The notes under the pieces were generated by a model. That model was given only the letters and a program-made list of their open reading frames with translations. It searched no databases and had not been told where the DNA came from. A stretch of 64,000 bases of DNA from Brachynemurus nebulosus (lineage: Eukaryota; Arthropoda; Insecta; Neuroptera; Myrmeleontidae). The position numbers and the translations under genes were made by a program. Location: positions 16,384,305 to 16,448,304 of the forward strand of contig JAPWDM010000006.1 of the NCBI GenBank assembly GCA_035578155.1, in the 5' to 3' direction. Of the stretch, positions 9,967 to 23,117 are shown one piece after another; the stretch's first letter is position 1; each line of letters opens with the position of its first letter.

Positions 9967-10210
9967 ATAATTTTTGGATGTTTAGGTATACCTTTAAGGA
10001 TCAAGAAAAATTTTATTTTGCTTTTACTCGATGATGGTGCGTTTTATACGTCGTGTTAAAATCGACGTCCAAAAACACATCTTCTGACGCACAGCACACA
10101 GTTTCAATGCGTGGTCAGAAATTAGAAAATTTGGAGTTTTAAAGAAAACAAATTTACTGGGTTATTAAACCAAAAACTACACTATTTTAGAAAAAAATCG
10201 AAAAAACGCT

Positions 10211-11944
10211 GTTTTTATGTCACCGAAGGATGACATATTAATCTCGTTGTGTGATTATAGTGGGGGAAAAATTAATAATTATAATAATAATATATAATAT
10301 AATAATTATAGAGTTGTACATGCATATATTGAATAAATGCAAGAGGGCTGTATTCTCACTGTACTTAAAAAACGAGCCAAAAAATCATAAATTAACACTT
10401 TCACTGAGGTGAAATTACTTACAAGTAAACGTCCCGAGGCCGGACCTATCGATTTTGATGAAACTTAGATATGTTGTAGAACACTAAAAAATAAGCGACA
10501 CGTATTTTTCTTTATCGGCGGAAAAACGGTTTGAAGGGGTGAAATCGCCCTTCAAAAATTGGGGTAAAAATTTAATTTTTTAAATATCTCGAAAACGGTA
10601 AGAGATAGAGCAAAAGTCTAAATTGGCGATATTGCTCTTTTTTAAAGAGCTATCTATTGGTATACAATTTGTTCAAATTGTGTCAACAGGGGTGGCTAGG
10701 GGTTAAAATTTAGGGGTTAATTTTGTAAAAAGGGGGTGAAAATTAAACAATATAAAAATTTTGTTTACAGATTTGAAATCTACGTCAAAAAATCTAATTG
10801 ACCTGTTTTTGCTTAATGTCCTAGTATTGAGTCTAGGGGTAGTTAACTAGGGGGTGACTGTGTCGAATAGTTGTACTACTTGGTTAGTTCAAGAAGTTCT
10901 TCTTCATGGAAAAAAGTTTAAGACAATTAGAATAACGTAGAAATGAAATTTTTTATTTCAAAATTCAGTTTGGGCAACATTGGAGAGGGGGTGACTCACC
11001 CTCTTAAATTACATATTAGTTAACATACACTCATTTTTAATATTCACACACTGACAGTGGGTAATAATGTCACAATATGTGGTTCTGAAGTTGGACTGTC
11101 GTATGTAAGGTTTTCATAAAGTTTGTTTTTTAATGGATGTTATAATTTTCGTTATCGAAAGTTATCGATACCGAAAATAACGATATTTTGAAAATAAATG
11201 GAAACCTAATAAAAACCTTACATACGATAGTCCAACTTCAGAACCACTTATTGTGACATTATTACCCACTGTCAGTGTGTTTATATTCAAAATGAGTGTG
11301 TATGTTAACTAATATGTAATTTAAGAGGGTGATTCACCCCCTCTCCAATGTTGCTCAAACTGAATTTTGAAATCGAAAATTTCATTTCTACGTTATTCTA
11401 AATGTCTTAAACTATTTTCCATGAAGAAAAACTTCTTAAACTACCCAAGTAGTACGACTATTCGATACAGTCACCCCCTAGGTAACTACCCCTAGACTTA
11501 ATATTAGGACATTGAGCAAAAACAGGTCAATTAGATTTTTTGACGTAGATTTCAAATCTGTAAACAAAATTTTTATATTGTTTAATTTTCACCCCCTTTT
11601 TGCAAAATTAACCCCTAAATTTTAACCCCCAGCCACCCCTGTTGACACAATTTGAACAAATTGCATACCAGTAGATAGCTCTTTAAAAAAGAGCAATATC
11701 GGCAATTTAAACTTTTGCTCTATCTCTTACCGTTTTCGAGATATTTAAAAAATTAAATTTTTACTCCAATTTTTGGAGGGCGATTTCACCCCTTCAAACC
11801 GTTTTTCCGCCGATAAAGAAAAATACGTGTCACTTATTTTTTAGTGTTCTACAACATATCTAAGTTTCATCAAAATCGATAGGTCCGGCCTCGGGACGTT
11901 TACTTGTTAGTGCGTGTCAAAAACAAGCACTTGACGAATTTTTT
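10211..11944 (+). mobile_element. Repeat family D, copy 2, split by a foldback insertion
   Basis: The left part 10211-10421 and right part 11910-11944 together make about 246 bp matching copies 1 and 3. They are interrupted exactly where the intact copies read ATTACTTAGTGCG. The 1,485-bp element at 10422-11906 sits at this TTA and duplicated it. Confidence 0.8.
10422..11906. mobile_element. Foldback PIF/Harbinger-like element with ~695-bp inverted arms
   Basis: The ends are CAAGTAAACGTCCCGAGGCC and its reverse complement. TTA lies on both sides (10419-10421, 11907-11909). The arms run from 10422 to about 11114 and from about 11212 to 11906, with few mismatches (for example CTTATC/CTTACC-type changes and single indels). 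The ~95-bp loop contains TTCGTTATCGAAAGTTATCG, resembling the 266-bp tandem unit at 34077. There is no open frame for a transposase. A diverged relative of one arm occurs at about 42800-43340. Confidence 0.85.
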
Positions 11945-12955
11945 ATCTATAAAAAGGGTTAAATTTTTTTAAATTTAGTGACCCAGAAAAAATGGTAACG
12001 TTTTCGACGCGCTCTCATAAATTAGAATTAATAAAAAGGTACGGACTGCAGCTTGCGTGCCGTTCTTGAAAATATAGTTTTGAGTAAAAAGCGCTTGAAG
12101 TTTTATATGTATATATTATATATAACTCAACAACTGCTCAATATTTCCGTTTTCAAATTTTAACTGATGATTCTTGCGATATAAACCAACAAAAAAATCA
12201 GTGTCTATTCAGACTGATTTTATATATGGAATTAACGTCATATCTCCCTTAATCTTATTGTTATACAAAATTAAGTGTTATAATTATAAAAACTTTATAT
12301 CTTCTAGATTTCTAGAAACATATGTATACATAATATGAATGGATTAACTTATCACAGAAAGGCATAATTATATTTTACATAAAAATTTAATCTTTAATAC
12401 CATACATAAACAGAGTATTAGATATTTGTATATTAAAGGTGACATTTCTGTCATCCTAAAATAAAAGAATACGATTATTGGCATTTGTCCTGCCAAATAC
12501 ATATATGTATAAATGGATAGACAAGACAGTGATTGTAATAATTACATTAAAAGATATGAATCAGCAAAAATATGTACTTTTAACTTTATTGTTCTTATTT
12601 ATTAATAAAACTAATATCTAAGAAATAAGAATACAGTAAATTAATGTTTATTAACTTATGTATTGTAGAAATTCCATTTTATTCTATTATACAGTACATA
12701 ATATTATTTTATGTATACAGTATCTTTCAAAACTAGTTGTGATTAGACAAAGGACAATCTAAATAAAGTTAACAGATTAAAAAAAGTGTGTTAGTTATGT
12801 AACAATAACAATAGACAACTTTTATAATAGTATATATTAGTGAGGTCATATGGCTTCGTGATAAATCATTTTCGGGGGTAAAATTTCTATTTTTATTATC
12901 AAAATGTCAGAAATGATTCTGAAATCCGAAACGCAGTTTTCGACCAGCCCTATCG
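11945..12955. other. Intergenic AT-rich stretch, no feature recognised
   Basis: No coding frame, tandem unit or paired termini noticed. Short runs of ATACATATGTAT-like sequence occur, as in much of the window. Confidence 0.4.
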
Positions 12956-12959
12956 CAAT

Positions 12960-13190
12960 ATTATAGCGAATTTTCAAAGATTGGACACTAGTTTAGCTCT
13001 CTAACAGTGAAAAAATTTTCAAAGCCGATTGAGTAGTTAAATTTTGGCGCTTTTGGAACGTCAGGACCCCGGTGAATTTCATACAATATAGTTTATATCC
13101 ATTTAAAATGGTTTAGCTTTTTAACAGTGAAAAAATTTTCAAAATCGGTTGGGTAATTTATTATAGGCGCTTTTGGAATCACAAAGAAAT
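12960..13190. repeat. Two diverged copies of an ~110-bp repeat
   Basis: The segment GTTTAGCT.T.TAACAGTGAAAAAATTTTCAAA followed by GG.GCTTTTGGAA-type sequence occurs twice here. The same unit occurs several times at 41100-41500. Confidence 0.55.
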
Positions 13191-13199
13191 TTAACAAAT

Positions 13200-14765
13200 T
13201 TCTTAATTTTTCTCAAAAATTAGTTCACTTATGTTAGAACAATAGTTCAAAAGCTTATCATATGTAATTTTTTACGCTCTTTTCGATGATGTAAATTTTT
13301 TTAATTCTGGCCAATTTTTACAAGAAACCACCAAAAATGGTGAATAATGACCAAAATTTTGGCTTCTATAAAAAATCGGACGTTTCTGACTGACGAACTT
13401 ATCCAAGGGTTTTTGAGACTTTTGATCTTTTTATTAAATTTCGTGAAAATTTGATCATTTTCGGTTTTTCGAGATCTCAAAACAGGTTTCTCTCATAGTC
13501 CAGAATGGAAATTCGCTAAAATGAAAAGAACGCTATCAAAAATCTATGATTAGCAATAAAAATTAAGTTTTTGTAATGAAGACTCTATATAAATTTCCAG
13601 TATCATTAATTTTTCTTTTTTTTGTAAGCTTTGACATAAACTTTTTACTATATCAAAAAATTTAATTTAGATTTTTGAACTTTGTTAGTATCATTAGTAC
13701 TATTAGTAGTTATTTTTGTAATATCCTGTAGATAAATTGAATATATTTTTATAAATTTATTTATACATAATTTATAAAAAAAATATGCATAAACATAATG
13801 CAAATTACTTACAATATTTATATAAATATTATAGAAACAAATTGGAAAAAAATTACTTTTATCATTTATCAGAAATGTTTACACATATTAACTATGGAAG
13901 TAATTAGAAAATGTAATTAACAATTTATTTGTTTTCACTACAATTAAATAATGGTTTTGTTGATATTTTTTGTTCCGAATTAATAGCGTTTTTACTTAAA
14001 AAGAAAACAAATCATTTTTTGTGATTATAATTATACGGTAATTTACAAAGAAAATTACTTTTGTTAAATAAAAAAAAAACATTATTTTGTAGTACCTACA
14101 TTTTTTAAAAATTAAACATTTTTCAATTTCCTTTGATTGGCTCCACTGATTGAATTTAATGATGTATACGGCGGTTGATACCACTGTACCGTTCCGTCTT
14201 TAGTACGTATCCTTAGAAAATATCGGTTTGGAAAGTTTAAAAAACAGAAAAAATAAATTTTTTAAGATGATACTACTAAGGACTTCACAGGTGAATTATT
14301 TTTATTCTTTATCAATGGTTTTCCCCATTTTGATTTTGGCCTTCGTACACATAGGTCATTCTCAATCAGCCGCAAATAAAATTGACGTAAATATTCACGT
14401 AAAATTCTTAATGGAAATTTAAAATTTTAAAACTATATTTTTAATAAGAAATGTAAAAAAAAGCTAGTTTGAATTATTCTGATGAACAGTTCATAATTTC
14501 TGGTAGTTTATTCATAAAACTTTGTGCCTTCTCATACCAGATGCATACATCCCTATTAACTATGACTAAAACGCTAAATTTGTCAATGCAGTTGATGGCA
14601 AAGTTTCAATAAACGTGCTTTTTGTGGATTTTGAACCACAAAATAATTGAATTAATTTTTAAAGTGATTTACTTATTAGATTAATAATTTATTTAGTGCC
14701 AAAATTGTTTTAAAATGATATAAGATCGTTGGAAGCAAATGCGAAAGTAAGTTAACAGTAAAATC
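13200..14765. other. Intergenic AT-rich stretch, no feature recognised
   Basis: Low-complexity sequence. Two short frames (13996-14184 minus, 14228-14422 plus) have no recognisable motif or coding character. Confidence 0.4.
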
Positions 14766-14769
14766 TGTC

Positions 14770-15705
14770 GTATCAGTTACACTTCTGAAAGGAATTTCGT
14801 TATTTTGATGGCAAAAATGAAAAGTTTAGCTCTAAATTACCTTTATTCAATCAATGACCCCAATTTAAAACACTTTTATAAAGGTTAATTTAAGAAAAAA
14901 TGAATTTTCCAATTTAGTGACGTCATTAAGTCCAATAAATTTTTCAATGTCCCAAAAACCGTAAATAAAATGACAGAATAATAAGACTTGAAGCAAATTG
15001 TAGGTTTTTGGAGTCGTTCTTTTCATATTTATCAAAATTAAGCCCGTGAGACTACTAGAAAAGGGACTTCGATTGAATTGATCATATGTTTAAAAGGAAT
15101 TTCTCCATTTTGATAGCAAAAATGAAAAGTTTACACCCAAATCACTCTAATTCAACCCATCACCCTAACTGAAATCACCTCCATAATGCTTGGTTTGAAA
15201 GAAATTTTTTAATATAATGACGTCATTAAGTCCAATAAATTTTTTAATGTCTTAAAAATCGTAAATAAAATGATAGAATAATGAGACTGGGAGCGAATTA
15301 CAGGTTTTCCAAGTTGTTATTTTCATTTTTATCAAAATTAAATCCTTAAGACCACTAGAAAAGAGACTTCGATTGAATCGGTCATATTTCTCAAAGGAAT
15401 TTCGCCATTTTGATAGTAAAAATGAAAAGTTTACACTGAAATTACTCTAATTCAATCCATCGCCCTAATTAAAATCACTTCCATAATACTTGATTTGAGA
15501 AAAAATAAATTTTCCCTTTTAATGACGTCACTAAGTCCAATCAATTTTTCAATGTCCTAAAAACCGTAAATAAAATAATAGAATAATGTAACTGAAAGCA
15601 AATTATAGGTTTTCAAAACCGTTTTTTTCATTTTTATCAAAATTAAGCCCATAAGACCACTAGAAAGAAGACTTACGTCAAAATCATATTTCTAAAATCA
15701 ATCAA
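14770..15705. repeat. Tandem array, three units of ~300-305 bp
   Basis: Units are registered by GGAATTTC..ATTTTGAT at 14791, 15096 and 15396. Each contains AATGAAAAGTTTA, TGACGTCA.TAAGTCCAAT, AATGTC.TAAAA and CCACTAGAAA in the same order. The units differ at about one base in eight, so the array is old. The palindromic TGACGTCA (CRE-like octamer) is kept in all three. Confidence 0.8.
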
Positions 15706-15729
15706 CGAAATATTACATTTATCAATATG

Positions 15730-15895
15730 CCTTAAAACAGTGATTCTCAAAGTGGGGGTCGGGAAATTTACATATTTGAGGTGGTCGCAGAAACAACTGA
15801 TTACAGATTATATACCTATTTTCTGGGGTCTTTTGAAATTTTTAATTGCAATGGGAGGTTGTGCACCAAAAAGTTTGAGAACTACTGCCTTGTAG
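15730..15895. mobile_element. hAT-type MITE, 150 bp
   Basis: 15738-15887 starts CAGTGATTCTCAAAGTGGGG and ends with the complement TTTGAGAACTACTG, the classic hAT consensus CAGTGGTTCTCAAA. The adjacent 8-mers CCTTAAAA and CCTTGTAG agree at 5 of 8 positions, compatible with a worn 8-bp target duplication. Confidence 0.8.
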
Positions 15896-16315
15896 AAAAT
15901 ATTGAGGATTCTAGTGTAATTGACTTACTCTTCTTTTAACTTCAGTGTAAATATTTTTACCGATTTATTTTTAAAATAATTATGGCTAATTACTCTTTTT
16001 TATGAGACAGAAAAATTACACATTTCCAATTTAGTAATCATACAAAATAATTTGGCATCCTTCTCTTCAATGTCTATTAAATGTAATTTTATACGTAATT
16101 TTTATACAATTTTCAAACGTCACCTAAACATACAATTAGAGTATTTTTAGTATTCCGTACCAAAATATTCTCTCTGAAAATATTCCATGTGAAAATTTGA
16201 AATTTAGCACATCTGTTTCGTTCTGGTAAACATAAATACGTCAAAATAAAGATACGATCGTTTTCAAATTGAAAATTATAGTTTATTTCAGCAATAAAAT
16301 TTAATTGTCACGAAA

Positions 16316-16542
16316 ATAGTATATTGTACAATAAGTGGGAAAAGAGGCTTATTTCTCACGAATATGAGTTTGTTGCGCGAGCTCGCAGGGCGAGTGCAAC
16401 AATTCATATGAGTGAGAAATAAGCTTTTCCCACGTATTTTACCCTATACTTTTTCTACGAGCACATTCTTTTTCGTAAAATTTAACATAAATAATTAAAA
16501 TAAAATTTAAATAAGTAGTAAAAATTTTTTAAATTTATAATG
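16316..16542. mobile_element. Palindromic MITE family A, copy 2
   Basis: Nearly identical to 2490-2715 in the same orientation, including the GC core GCGCGAGCTCGCAGGGCGAG and the AT-rich right tail. Few differences over 226 bp imply fairly recent spread. Confidence 0.75.
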
Positions 16543-16809
16543 TCAGTGGTAAGATGTTCAAATTTTTGCCAAAGCATACTTTGAAACTATAGAAACAATA
16601 ATAAATAATCAACATACAAATCAACATATATATGTATATTTTTAAAATTACATATGACATTATATATTAAATCAAACATAGCCAACTTTTTTAGCGAATT
16701 TCCAGAATGGAATTCAGCTATTACAGCCACTGTCATGACGCGACTTGAACCCGGGACCATAGCAGAAATTTGTTTTGAGGTCCCTAGGAACCGAAAATAA
16801 TATTCATTC

Positions 16810-17241
<432 letters not shown>

Positions 17242-18339
17242 TTATATTAGGCCGCGCGAAATAATTTCCCACTGCTATTTCCGCACAGTGTGGGCAATTT
17301 TTAATTTTTACATATAGTTAGCCGTGCACAAAATATTACTTTTAATAGTAGGAGTAGAAAGATAATATTTTGTCTACTCTCATAATATATTTTTACGTCA
17401 AACGCGTATAATAACAACTGATAGTATGGAACCCTATTTGCACACGTACAATTTGCATTTGACGATTTGTTTTTATTACTTTATAATTTGCTCCGGTGAA
17501 CTATGCAATCAAACAATCACTTTCTCTTGAAGAGAACTGGTTATTTCCAAACTTAATTATATGCTTAGTAAAAGATACATTATTTTGATTTAAGTAGTTA
17601 CAAAATATTATGATTTTATTATTATTATATATTATTTAGTACTTATGTGTCTTGTAAATGCAATCATTATTACGTAATAAAATAGTACCTAGTTAAAGTC
17701 TAGCCTTGGATATATATAATAAATTGTCTTTCGCGCAATATAAGTTTTAATTTTTAGATGCCTCAATGACCGACATTTTTATTTAATTAGTGCATTTCTA
17801 GCCACAAGAAGCTATTATATAAGAGACCACTGGATGTGTGTTTGCTCAATCATACTATGTTGGAAAATTTCGCAACTGTTTCGCATGCGGAAGTTGGGTA
17901 TGAATAATCAAAATTTTGACACGACGAAGTGAAATTATAGCGTGTTTGTAAGATTGTGTAATACAAAACACTCTATCGTTCCAGATAAAAATGCAGATTC
18001 GATTCAGATAAGAAAGTCGAGGTTCATGGTGTAACTCGTAAGTATCCGCAATCGTATTATATCTGCATTAAAATAACGCGGATGCGGATGAGAATATCTG
18101 AAACAACCCTACTCTAAACTTAGTTCCTGGTCATCATCAATCGACAGTTTTAGGTAACAATTTTTGGAAGTGGTATTAGGAGAACAGAAGTAGTTATGCA
18201 TTACAAATTAATGAGAATTGGATTTATTACTCAACTATACTCGCGACGTCGTTCGCGCAAAGCATTGTTATAAACTCAATGAGAAGTATGTAAGTGTAAT
18301 AATTATATAGAACTTGCAAAGAATAATAATTTTTGTGTA
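17242..18339. other. Intergenic AT-rich stretch, no gene recognised
   Basis: No coding frame or repeat boundary seen, apart from a GATTCAGATA/TATCTGAAAC-type short inverted pair near 18000-18100 that might mark a small decayed element. Confidence 0.35.
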
Positions 18340-18816
18340 ATGAATGCACTTGCTTAAAATGGTTTTTCTATTTTCCCGTGGGAATGAGGAATTTTCCCGG
18401 AGTAAAAAGTATCTTAAATGTTGACCAAAGTAATAGGTTACCACCACACCAAATTTCATCAAAATCCGTCCAATAGTTTTTGCGTAATACGTGCACATGC
18501 ACAAAATGGTTTTTCTATTTTCTCGTGGGAATGAGGAATTTTCCCGGAGTAAAAAGTATCTTAAATGTTGCCCTAGGTAATAAGTTATCACCACACCAAA
18601 TTTTATTAAAATCCGTCCGATAGTTTTTGCCTAATGTGTGCACATGCTCAAAATGGTTTTTCCATTTTCCCGTGGAAATGAGAAATTTTCCCGGAGTAAA
18701 AAGTATTTTAGATGTTGACCCAGGTAATAAGTTATCATCACACCAAATTTCATTAAAATCCGTCCAATAGTTTTTGGGTGATGCGTGAACAGACAGACAG
18801 ACAGACAGACAGACAA
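18340..18816. repeat. Three tandem ~147-bp units ending in a (CAGA)n run
   Basis: AAAATGGTTTTTCTATTTTC recurs at 18356, 18503 and 18650. Each is followed by GGAATTTTCCCGGAGTAAAA, CACACCAAATTTCAT and AAATCCGTCC.ATAGTTTTTG. The last unit runs into about seven CAGA repeats and AAAAATT, like the 3' tail of many insect LINE/SINE-type elements. Minus-strand frames here are translations of the repeat. Confidence 0.8.
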
Positions 18817-18990
18817 AAATTCTAAAAATCGCTCGATAACTATTTACATTACCAGTACAATTTTCAAAAAATATTCCATGTACAGAAATGGTCTCGTTAC
18901 AATTTTATTATATGTATAGATTATTTATAAAAATTTTCGAATATTAAAATGTCAAATGGATACTGTTCTGGTCTTCAATATAGAAAGAAA

Positions 18991-19228
18991 AAATTTGAGG
19001 AGGCAGGTCTACCCACACTGTTAACTTCTCATTGGATGTCCTTAAAGACTAGAGGCTATTGTACGGGGTCTCCTGAACCCCGAACGAAGAAATTCGAGAT
19101 GAAAGATATTGTACAACATTTTTTTTTCATCTCGCTAAAACGATGGATTCGGATTTTAGTGACCTTGAAACGTGGAGATATGTCCAAATTAGCGATTCAC
19201 AAAATTGGACCCATTACAGTAACTTCCA
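18991..19228 (-). repeat. Repeat family F, internally deleted copy
   Basis: Reverse-complement relative of 24106-24819 and 28886-29594. It keeps both ends (GGCAGGTCTACCCACACTG and GACCCATTACAGTAACTTCC) but lacks most of the middle, about 240 bp instead of ~710. The 126-codon frame 18949-19329 spans it and the flanks and is not a gene. Confidence 0.65.
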
Positions 19229-19653
19229 CTGGGCAGTTAAATATTTCACAACACCGCCACCATAACATTTTTTTTTTTCAAGTGCAAAGGGTCAAAACGT
19301 TTATTTTGATTGCGTTACTGTTTACGTAAAATGTACATATAAGGTAAACACACTGTATATAATATATTTCATCAAATATGGAAAGTTGCATGCATGGATT
19401 TCATGTACCTATTGTATTATTTATTATACACACTTATGAGAGTACACTCGAACCTAATTTTGTGCGATTTAGAAAAAAAAATGCCCATCAAAGTGCATAA
19501 TGTGAATAAAAAATAAGAAAAAATAGGTTGGTGGTGAGTGTATTTCATCATCACATTACATAAGTATGTACATTATTTGATCTTCCAATTTCTTTACATA
19601 TGTATATATTGCAATTTTTGCAATGTCATAAAAATTAAATAACAGTTTATTAT

Positions 19654-19981
19654 ATAAAATAAAGTAAAAAAAATTTTTTTTAAGAAAAAGCTTTTATTTG
19701 AAAATGGGCTAAAAAAAATGAAATAACTACTGAGTGAAGTTTGAAGCAATATGCAACATAATTTATAAAAGCTTGAGGCGTTATCATTAATTATTTCTGT
19801 TTTGGATGTAAGTGTAGCTATTTTACTTTTCAGTACTTACCAAACTTGATTAAACGCCTCAAGCTTTTATAAATTATGTTGCATATTGCTTCAAACTTCA
19901 CTCAGTAGTTATTTCATTTTTTTAGCCCATTTTCAAATAAACGCTTTTTCTTAAAAAACATTTTTTTTTACTTTATTTTAT
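19654..19981. mobile_element. Foldback element, 129-bp arms and 70-bp loop
   Basis: Arms 19654-19782 and 19853-19981 are almost perfect inverted repeats containing GAAATAACTACTGAGTGAAG and AAGCTTGAGGCGTT. The loop 19783-19852 is unrelated AT-rich sequence. Confidence 0.85.
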
Positions 19982-20358
19982 TTTCTACTCTTTAGTCTGA
20001 TTACAATTAATTTAAAAAAAAAAATAAAGAAGTAATTTTTTTACCTATATTTTAATCGGTTAATTTACCCTAATCAGACATAACTATGGAAACAAAAAAT
20101 TGCAATGTAAAATCAATGGACAATATCTGACAATTCGAAATGTCAAAAAGTTGCATAGGAATAAAAATTAACAATTTTGGTTTGGCGCAATTTAGGGAAA
20201 AACTAATTATACAATATTGCATTGTCATCAAGGTTAGAAACGTATGCAAAATTTGAAACCTCTAGCTCAATTAGAACCTGTCTAAATTTTGTTTCCAAGA
20301 TTTGATCTAAACCAACATACTAACATAGCAAGTTAAATAAAAGCTTTTAATAATCGAA

Positions 20359-20458
20359 GTTGTAAGTTGCATATATTACACACGAGCGAAAAAGTTACGC
20401 AGGAGCCGTCCAGCAAAGGTTGTAATATATCTTACAACCGAGTTACATACTATACTTT
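20359..20458. repeat. Small imperfect palindrome related to the GC-cored group
   Basis: GTTGTAAGTTGCATATATTAC is mirrored by GTAATATATCTTACAAC. The right border ACATACTATACTTTATCTACGA resembles that of family A (ACTATACTTTTTCTACGA). Confidence 0.5.
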
Positions 20459-20906
20459 ATCTACGACTAACGATAAATACATTAAAATATAATAGATATA
20501 AACGAATAATACATTTCAAATTATGTCAAACTTAAAATGTATTAAAAACAAGTCCCAACTTTCAGTTGTAAGGTAAAAATTTTGTACAGACTTTAATAAA
20601 AGTGTAGTGAATTGCGGTTCTTTACACACAGTCGTGTGTAAAGTAGAAAATTATATACAGCCGTATGAAAAACATCGCTTGCCTAGACAGTATTTTGTAC
20701 GGCAAGTAAGCAATTTTATAGTAGTCGTAGATTCTTTCTGTGCGTTTTTTCTTATATGGTCCTTATCCTCCGCCCAAAAAAAGGTTTCAGTGCACTTGTA
20801 AATATGTACAACGTAAGATAATACATATGTATGTGTGTGTTAATTAATACATGCAAAATTAATTAATGATTAAAGTTCAAATGTGAATCAACAGATGATG
20901 TACATG

Positions 20907-23117
20907 ATGTACATATGGAGCTTTTCACGTCAATTCGACCAGTCTTAAAAGTCAAGTTCTCAGATTTTTTTCATATTCACTATAATTTATCTACCAGTAG
21001 AGCTATGTCCAATTTTGACATTTATTTCTCAAAATTATTATTTAGGCTCGAGATATTTTGCTTCGAAAATTGGGGTAATTATCACGTTTTTTTGCATCTC
21101 TTTTATAAAAAATTCTATATTTTCCAAACGAGGGATTTGAATTGGATGATTTTTTGTGGGTAAATTCATGAAGCTCCATAGTACATTACAACGTAATAAA
21201 ACTTGTTCTATATTGTACAGTTTCGTATTTCTATGCACTCAAATTAGGTCAAATTTGGACAGCCCTGGCCAAAATCTCTAATGACTTAAATAGATGATTT
21301 TGGGTTCATTGTGTTCAGAATTTTATGCTCTTTTAAATTTTGCAAAGAAACTGATGGACTTTTATTGGTATCAATACAAAAACTAAGAAAAACCGAAACT
21401 ATGTGTAGTTATAGAGGGTTCATATAGTACATATAACATTATACAGTAAATATTTAGCCAAAATAGTCTAACTAAATTACACATAGAGAGAAAAAAAATT
21501 GTTACCTAGACTTTTATAAATGGAAATGGTAAAGAGGCTTATAATAAACGTAAAAAAAAAATAAATTCGTGAGCAGGAGCGGTGGAGGATTGATTTGGGG
21601 GTTCCAAAGACTGAAAAATTGTAATATTGCAATTTCCGGCGAAAGTCGAAGTCAAAGAAAAAATTATCCTTTACAAAAGTTGTAGATCATGCAAAAATCT
21701 ACAACTTTTGTGAAGGTCACTTTTTAACATAACCTCAAAATTTCGGAGAAAAATGCGAAATTTGTTGTTTTTTTCTTTATTTCGTTTTATATTTCTCATT
21801 TCCACAAAAATAATTTAATTTTTACGAAACTTGGTGAAAGTCTGCCTTTCTGGGTCTTAAATAACCACAAGTATTTTTGGGTAAAAAAATTTAAAAGTTT
21901 CCGTGATATTGATTTTTTTTAGTACGGAAAACTTTTTTTTCAAGAAAAGATTCTGCTTAAAAAAATTATCGCACTGAGTTCTGCCAGTACTTATTTTTTT
22001 CGGTTTGACTTGTACTTTTTGGCAAAATAAACAAAATTAGTAGTTACATTTAAGAACATGATTTTTTTAAGTGGAATCTTTTCTTGAAAAAAAAGTTTTC
22101 CGGACTAAAAAAATTCAATATCCGGAAACTTTTAAATTCTTTTACCCCAAAAAACTTGTGGTTATTTAAGACCCAGAAAGGCATACTTTCACCAAGTTTC
22201 GTAAAAATTAAATTATTTTTGTGGAAATGAGAAATATAAAACGAAATATAGAAAAAAAACAACAAAGTTCGCATTTTTCTCCGAAATTTTGAGGTTATGT
22301 GAAAAAGTGACCTTCACAAAAGTTGTAGATTTTTGCATGATCTACAACTTTTGTAAAGGATAATTTTTTCTTTGACTTCGACTTTCGCCGGAAATTGCAA
22401 TATTACAATTTTTCAGTCTTTGGAACCCCCAAATCAATCCTCCACCGCTCCTGCTCACGAATTTATTTTTTTTTTTACGTTTATTATAAGCCTCTTTACC
22501 ATTTCCATTTATAAAAGTCTAGGTAACAATTTTTTTTCTCTATGTGTAATTTAGTTAGACTATTTTGGCTAAATATTTACTGTATAATGTTATATGTACT
22601 ATATGAACCCTCTATAACTACACATAGTTTCGGTTTTTCTTAGTTTTTGTATTGATACCAATAAAAGTCCATCAGTTTCTTTGCAAAATTTAAAAGAGCA
22701 TAAAATTCTGAACACAATGAACCCAAAATCATCTATTTAAGTCATTAGAGATTTTGGCCAGGGCTGTCCAAATTTGACCTAATTTGAGTGCATAGAAATA
22801 CGAAACTGTACAATATAGAACAAGTTTTATTACGTTGTAATGTACTATGGAGCTTCATGAATTTACCCACAAAAAATCATCCAATTCAAATCCCTCGTTT
22901 GGAAAATATAGAATTTTTTATAAAAGAGATGCAAAAAAACGTGATAATTACCGCAATTTTCGAAGCAAAATATCTCGAGCCTAAATAATAATTTTGAGAA
23001 ATAAATGTCAAAATTGGACATAGCTCTACTGGTAGATAAATTATAGTGAATATGAAAAAAATCTGAGAACTTGACTTTTAAGACTGGTCGAATTGACGTG
23101 AAAAGGTCCATATACAT
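20907..23117. mobile_element. Giant palindrome: two ~1.06-kb inverted arms around a ~90-bp loop
   Basis: The left arm 20907-21969 and right arm 22060-23117 are near identical in reverse complement. The 66-codon frames read from the two arms differ at a single residue (P versus A). The outermost sequence is GTACATATGGA / ATGTATATGGA. Each arm carries its own small hairpin around CAAAAGTTGTAGATCATGC (21678 and 22318 regions). The loop 21970-22059 contains GACTTGTACTTTTTGGCAAA. No transposase, target duplication or known protein was identified. Frames at 20915, 21038, 22050, 22788 and 22863 are paired translations of the arms with no recognised motif. Confidence 0.9.

Noticed and set aside
14770..15705. 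Multi-copy gene family in the 300-bp tandem array
   Set aside because: No frame is open through a unit or conserved between units.
18949..19329. 126-codon plus-strand frame, one of the longest in the window
   Set aside because: Spans an internally deleted family F repeat and unrelated flanks; no domain and no homologue frame in the other copies.
20915..23117. Matching small frames from both arms of the large palindrome
   Set aside because: Similarity is due to the inverted duplication; no known motif, start context or splice signals.
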